From Rutstroemia sp. NJR-2017a BVV2 (taxonomy: Eukaryota; Ascomycota; Leotiomycetes; Helotiales; Rutstroemiaceae): DNA of 64,000 bases. The stretch is from the NCBI GenBank assembly GCA_002946415.1, contig NJPS01000059.1, forward strand, positions 62,001-126,000, given 5' to 3'. Shown piece by piece: positions 59,496 to 64,000 of the stretch; position 1 is the stretch's first letter; each line of letters starts with the position of its first letter. The notes under the pieces are model-generated. The model was given only the letters and a program-made list of their open reading frames with translations, made no database searches and was not told where the DNA came from. Made by a program: the position numbers and the translations under genes.

Positions 59496-61534
59496 CTAGT
59501 ATTCCCGAATATTAAAAATGACTGCTGCTTCAATCTGTCTAGTTTCATCTGTCGTAATCCGATATAATATCGTCTCGCCATTCTCAGCCACTCCGAAAGT
59601 CTTCACTACCAATTCCCTCCCATCAAGTCTGTAAAGGTATCCCTATAAAAATATTAGTGACCTTCAAACCGACTGCTCTCCGTGGACTATGTCCAGGCTA
59701 CACAAAATGCCCCCCGACACTGAGAAATGAATCAGCAACAAGTAACAGGAAGACATACCCTCAATACCCCTCCTCCCTGGGTCTTCCTCAAAGGAAACCA
59801 CATCAATGGCACTCTAAGTTCCCCCAGAACCTCTAGCTCTGGCAACCTCAAGCCCTTTGCTGCACGTCTTCCTAAATCCTCTCTCACCAAGCCGTGAAAC
59901 CGCTCCTGAAGCCGACTCAACACATTGTTTGGCACAGCATGGTAAATTACCGGCGCGAGCACCGACTCGAGATGTGTGGCACCGAGGTACTGAGCGATCT
60001 CAAGCGCTGTCATAGACGGGTAGGGTAGGTCGCCCGCATGGATAGTACGGGCGAGGCCTAGGAATTTGTTAGCAAAAGTGTTAGAGAACCAAAAGCATGA
60101 AAATCTGAGTATTAATATGTACGAGAAGCACCGAATTCTTCAATCAGCCGTTTAATCTCGTGAATCGACGAGCCCATATACACAGCTTGATGAAGCGGAG
60201 TCCATCCCGACGCTCGAAGAGGGTCGTAACCTATACAGATCAGCATAAATCAGCAACTAATCAACATCCTCAACCCCGAAGTCCTAGTATGAACAGAACA
60301 TTCAACTAACTTAATTTAGGCGCGTTCGCCCATCTCTCGCCATACTCAACTTCCCCCATCGCAAGCGTGTCAACTACATCTCTCATCTGGCCATAATACG
60401 CGGCGTTAGAAAGACGGTCGCGCATATGTAGGTAGTCTGCGTCTCGATCGAAACGAGAGAGGTCACCATGCCAGATGGGAATTCGGGAGTCGATGACGAG
60501 GTCGGAATTGTTGTTTGAGGTTACTGTTGGTACAACACTATTGGGCGGAACGAGGTTCTTCATTGCGTCGACCAGTTTCGCGATCTCACTAGGGAACTGG
60601 CCAGCAAGCTGTATTGGTGCTTGTACTGCGGGAGTAGCGACTGGAATTTCTTGCGCTGATGCGCTGTATGCGGGTAATTCATTGTCTGGGGTAGTCTTAT
60701 GTTGTTCCGTGGATACTTCATTAGTCGCCTCTGCGACCTCTGCAGCCGTTTTCTTGTCTTCGTGCCCAGGTTCAGGCTGTATTTTGCCCGATTCCTCACT
60801 TTGAACGCCCGAGATCTCATCACCTACTAGCGACAAAGTTTCCGATGTGGTTGAGAACGCTGAAGTCAAGCGCGCTCGACCTAAGGATTCATCGATACTC
60901 CTTTCTATGTCTTCTTTACTCTTGACTGAAGATGTCCTAAAGTTTGAGATCTCGGTTAGTAAATTTAACTTATGCGATGAGCACTCAACAACACTCCTCT
61001 CCATTGCCAGACCACAATACAGTCGTCGCCCCCAAGCCTGCAATCAGCCCCACGAATCCACCCGCCCCTCAAAACGCGGGAAAAGAAAAACAGACTACTT
61101 AGTACTCACGCACAAATCCACAAAACCACGGCCAAAATCTCCTCTTCATGCCTCCTCAACCTACTTAGCAAACCTTCCCCCTTTCCCTTCCCCATCAGCA
61201 CCCTAACCGCCATCCCTACACCTCCGCTCCCTACCATCTCATTCACCCATTCCCTCAACTCCCTCAATGTCAACTTCACCCCATCCTCGTCGAACGCCAT
61301 CACCAGCTTCCCTATCCCTCCTGCTCCACCCTCGCCCTCCGCCCCCACAGCCCTAAGGGCTAACCCCCTCAACTGCTCCAAGAACAATCTCACCCTTTCT
61401 GTCTGCGACAGCAAATTCATCAAGAATTGTTTTGCGTGTCTTAGCGTTTCGATGGTACGTTTGAGCAGCTTGATTGTTTGCAGACAGATGGTTATCAGAC
61501 CCGCGGCGGACGCGGAAATGGAGAGGGGGTCCAT
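59496..61534 (-). CDS. Ankyrin-type protein with fungal STAND N-terminal domain (~440 aa)
   Basis: Exons read as 61534-61110, 61037-60311, 60230-60123, 60057-59759, 59642-59496 on the minus strand. The first exon starts MDPLSISASAAGLITICLQTI, the signature of the fungal STAND N-terminal domain (PF17111-like). The second has a Thr/Ser/Glu-rich linker and WHGDLSRFDRDADYLHMRDRLSNAAYYGQ. The third, YDPLRASGWTPLHQAVYMGSS, is an ankyrin repeat, continued by YPSMTALEIAQYLGATH; the last exon ends LVVKTFGVAENGETILYRITTDE. Splice joins 2-5 restore frame, and a CACTAAT branch precedes the last acceptor. The join between exons 1 and 2 is off by one phase (GC|GTGAGT donor versus TTGCAG|GCT acceptor), so that boundary or frame is unresolved. 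Likely a heterokaryon-incompatibility/immune-type scaffold without NB-ARC in this window. Confidence 0.7.
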
Positions 61535-61941
61535 TAGGTTTGGGTATAATGTAAGGAACTGGCATGAGAAATTTCTACCCTCCTCTCGCTAGTTTGAGCC
61601 TTTGAGGTGAAGGCATTGAGATGCAGACTGAGGGGAAGTGGGCACGTGGGATGGAGCTTTAGAGGGGGGGGCAAAATTGTAGATAAGGTTACATATGATT
61701 TGTCGATGTCGGAGTAGAAAATCTTACCCGACACTTACGTTCAGTGAATCGCTTCCTCGCAGCCCACTTGATTAGCGACAGCCACCATACCAATAATTAA
61801 AAGCTGCCTAACATCTCAAAGTTCGGGAAATATACCGAGAAGAAAATCTCTCGGGTTTCATTATTAGCGCGCATATAATATAATAGCACAACTTGTATTT
61901 ACAATTCATATCTTTCGTGAAGCGAAACACGAACAACGCAC
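61535..61941. other. Intergenic, no gene
   Basis: Probable promoter of the ankyrin gene and 3' UTR of the bromodomain gene. No coding frame with support. Confidence 0.4.
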
Positions 61942-64000
61942 TTAGACCTTTCTTCTCCTCTTGGCAACAGTACCAGAGTCCCCAGCCCCGCCGTCCCCAG
62001 CCAATTCATCAACCTCATCGTCTTCCATGTTTATACTCGTATCACGATTCCGAACGCCGACACTAGGTCCCCATGGACCTCCTGATGCCTCCCTCTCAGC
62101 AAGCTCTTCACTTCGCCTCTCGGCACTTCTCAGCGCCCCAATATCTTTTTCTACATCCAAAAACATAGCCCTCGTGTCTTTAACCAGAGAGTTTTCATCG
62201 ATTTCGTAACCCTCCTTCCCTTTCTCAGAAGCTTGTCGCTTGGTTTCGAATGCCCGTCCCAAGCCGCGGTCAGGGTCTGCGTTGAACATAATGGCATTGG
62301 CAAACATCCGCATTAACTCCTTCTCGAATTGCGCATAGTTGATGATACCCTTCGGGGGAATAAGATCTTCGGATATAGGAAGCCATACACTAGATCTTAA
62401 ATCATCAGATGAAGGCTGCGAAGCAGCAATAGCCGCAGCTGCCTTGTTTCCTGCAGTTATGGCAGCTCGAATGGATTTCAGATCCTGTGGGCGAAGGATA
62501 AGATGCTTGTAACCCGGAGCATCACGTTCCTTGACTGGATTTGCAAACGTACTTGCATTTCTATGACCACTAATCGATTCCAAAGCAGATGCACTGATTT
62601 TCGGAAACGCGCGAGTCCAAAGAACAAAGGTAGGTGGGCCGCGTGGCTCTTTGATTTCTGGACTATCAATTCTCTTTCGTTTCATTGATTGATACGGTGA
62701 TGGCACAACCCGGGAACGTCGGTTTGTGCCTTCATCAGCTATGATATCACCTATATCTCCAGGTCCTCCTGGTGTAGCAACTTCTTGCTTGACACGCCGG
62801 TTAGGAATATCAGTTTCCAAAGATAGTTCATCAGCATGGGATTGTGTTGATTGACTCCTCCTGAACGAATCGGCTCCCACCGGTGAACTTGCATTGATGA
62901 TGTGTTTCCGCTGTGATTTTGACGGTTGTGCTGGAGTACTCTTCTTCCCAGATGACTTTTCCACAACTTCAGAGACTTTCACTGGTTTCAGAATAGGACT
63001 GATCGGCTCAGTCTGGGGACGTAGGGGTTCGGTTCGTATTCGAGGTGTAGCACCATGCGGCCGTGGCGTCCATTTGGTACCACTGCCTGTTATGTAGGAA
63101 AGGCCTGGTTGCGATATAGGAGTTTGAGGTTGTGAGATTTGAGATGGTTGAGGTCTCGGAGCTTGAATAGGGGTGTTTGCTGATATCGAAGGTCGCGGGC
63201 TTTGGTTCGCATTATAGGGAGAATTGTATTGCCTATTCTCTGGAGCGACCAGCTCCGGTCTAGGAAACGCTGGTCTGTTGGGAGGGGCTGGGTATGGATA
63301 GTTTTGAGGTGGCATCGGGTATGGTGGCTGAAACGGAGAGCCCCATTGAGGAGGATGGCCAGTTGAAGAAGGAGGTCTTTGTTGAGGCGGAAAGGAATGG
63401 GTATATGGGGCATGGGGAGGAGCTTGGGGTGGAAGTTGTCCCTGAGAAACCATTGGACCTTGTGGCATCATGGGTGAGCCAGAAGGTGCACGATACTGCT
63501 GCCCAGCAAGATCCGCCAACTGATCTAGTTGATTGCCGGAAGCACTTGGTGATCGACCCATTGTGTGGGGTGGAGGAAGGAGGACTCCTTGTTGGTATTG
63601 TGGGTTTAATGGAGATGATGGTACTGAGTGATGTGGTTGAGGTAAGTGGGGACTTGTTATCGAGTTTCGATGCGGAGGAGGAGGAGGAGGAGGGTAGGAG
63701 TGTGGAGGATAGCCATGCGGAGGAGGATATTGCTGTGGAGGATAGAACTGTGTATGAGGGGATGGGTGAGGGGAGCCAGGTTGGCCTGCCTGGTATTGGT
63801 GTTGTGAGTGTGGTCCAGGATGGAATGGCGGTTCCCATTTCAGAGGAGGACCGGGTTGCGGGGCATGAATCTGTAGAGGAGATGGGCCATGAGGCCCGTG
63901 AGATCCGTGACTACCAGACCTTTGATGGGAAAATGGTGGGGCATGTTGATTTGCATTACCATTTCGCGGCTGTTGGTCCGGTGGTGGATGAGATGCAGTA
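61942..64000 (-). CDS. Bromodomain protein, NuA4 Brd8/Bdc1-like, 5' end outside window
   Basis: The minus strand is open from the window edge (64000) to a TAG at 61942, about 686 codons. The ATG at 63561 (MGRSPSASGNQLDQL) is internal to a Gln/Pro/His-rich stretch that stays open upstream (for example QYQAGQPGSPHPSPH), so the real start is probably beyond the window. A long disordered N-terminal region with an RKHIINASS segment leads to a C-terminal bromodomain-like fold: VLWTRAFPKISASALESISGH, FANPVKERDAPGYKHLILRP (ZA loop), NYAQFEKELMRMFANAIMFNADPD (helices B-C with the Asn). It resembles the NuA4 histone-acetyltransferase bromodomain subunit (Brd8/fission-yeast Bdc1). The tail is acidic (DDEVDELAGDGGAGD) and ends in a basic KRRRKV. 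Partial CDS. Confidence 0.8.
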   Translation of the reverse strand, partial: TASHPPPDQQPRNGNANQHAPPFSHQRSGSHGSHGPHGPSPLQIHAPQPGPPLKWEPPFHPGPHSQHQYQAGQPGSPHPSPHTQFYPPQQYPPPHGYPPHSYPPPPPPPHRNSITSPHLPQPHHSVPSSPLNPQYQQGVLLPPPHTMGRSPSASGNQLDQLADLAGQQYRAPSGSPMMPQGPMVSQGQLPPQAPPHAPYTHSFPPQQRPPSSTGHPPQWGSPFQPPYPMPPQNYPYPAPPNRPAFPRPELVAPENRQYNSPYNANQSPRPSISANTPIQAPRPQPSQISQPQTPISQPGLSYITGSGTKWTPRPHGATPRIRTEPLRPQTEPISPILKPVKVSEVVEKSSGKKSTPAQPSKSQRKHIINASSPVGADSFRRSQSTQSHADELSLETDIPNRRVKQEVATPGGPGDIGDIIADEGTNRRSRVVPSPYQSMKRKRIDSPEIKEPRGPPTFVLWTRAFPKISASALESISGHRNASTFANPVKERDAPGYKHLILRPQDLKSIRAAITAGNKAAAAIAASQPSSDDLRSSVWLPISEDLIPPKGIINYAQFEKELMRMFANAIMFNADPDRGLGRAFETKRQASEKGKEGYEIDENSLVKDTRAMFLDVEKDIGALRSAERRSEELAEREASGGPWGPSVGVRNRDTSINMEDDEVDELAGDGGAGDSGTVAKRRRKV

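Noticed and set aside
63260..63838. 192-codon Ser/Pro-rich minus ORF in another frame
   Set aside because: Shadow of the Pro/His-rich disordered part of the bromodomain gene.

Overview
The window is filamentous ascomycete DNA (Pezizomycotina; a Leotiomycetes-type plant-associated or saprotrophic fungus is my best guess from gene content only). The evidence is short 45-116 bp spliceosomal introns with GTAAGT-type donors and CTAAY-type branch sites, fungal families (CBM1 and WSC carbohydrate-binding domains, Ppo-type oxygenase, DHA14-type MFS pump, SRPK-like kinase, fungal STAND N-terminal domain), and a bipartite genome: AT-rich tracts and transposon relics carrying C-to-T damage typical of repeat-induced point mutation (RIP), next to normal gene-rich DNA.

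1-3.1 kb is an almost gene-free AT-rich isochore. 3.2-15.6 kb is a mosaic accessory island: GC-richer genes alternate with solo LTRs, LINE fragments and AT-rich patches. Its genes are a small gene split by a solo LTR, a 130-aa beta-type protein, two paralogous ~140-aa proteins (one with an in-frame stop) flanking a metal-dependent phospholipase C-like protein, a papain-like protease fused to four repeated modules, and a large P-loop GTPase with Cys/His-rich segments. These families look bacterial or patchily distributed, and the set is the strongest candidate here for an undescribed system.

15.8-17.3 kb holds a divergent SRPK-like kinase. 17.3-27.75 kb is transposon-dominated: a gene fragment, CCTATAGG-rich repeats, a LINE 3'-end relic, then a full-length Tad-like LINE (21,459-27,485) with a perfect 14-bp target-site duplication, lying beside or inside an LTR remnant. 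Both LINE ORFs keep one frame throughout but carry 16 premature stops, mostly TAG, as expected from RIP.

28.0-44.8 kb is an expressed-looking gene region: a DHA14 MFS transporter, a small orphan gene, then four minus-strand hemicellulose genes (GH11 xylanase-CBM1, CE1 acetylxylan/feruloyl esterase-CBM1, a six-hairpin glycosidase, and a WSC-GH3-WSC beta-xylosidase) that together could debranch and hydrolyse xylan, followed by a seven-helix rhodopsin-domain membrane protein. 48.2-52.2 kb carries an 11-exon Ppo fatty-acid dioxygenase/P450 fusion. 53.8-64 kb holds a predicted N-myristoylated coiled-coil protein, a 650-aa disordered protein, an ankyrin protein with a STAND-type N-terminal domain, and the 3' part of a bromodomain protein that runs off the window. 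Exon coordinates were read by eye from splice signals and checked only for reading-frame continuity.
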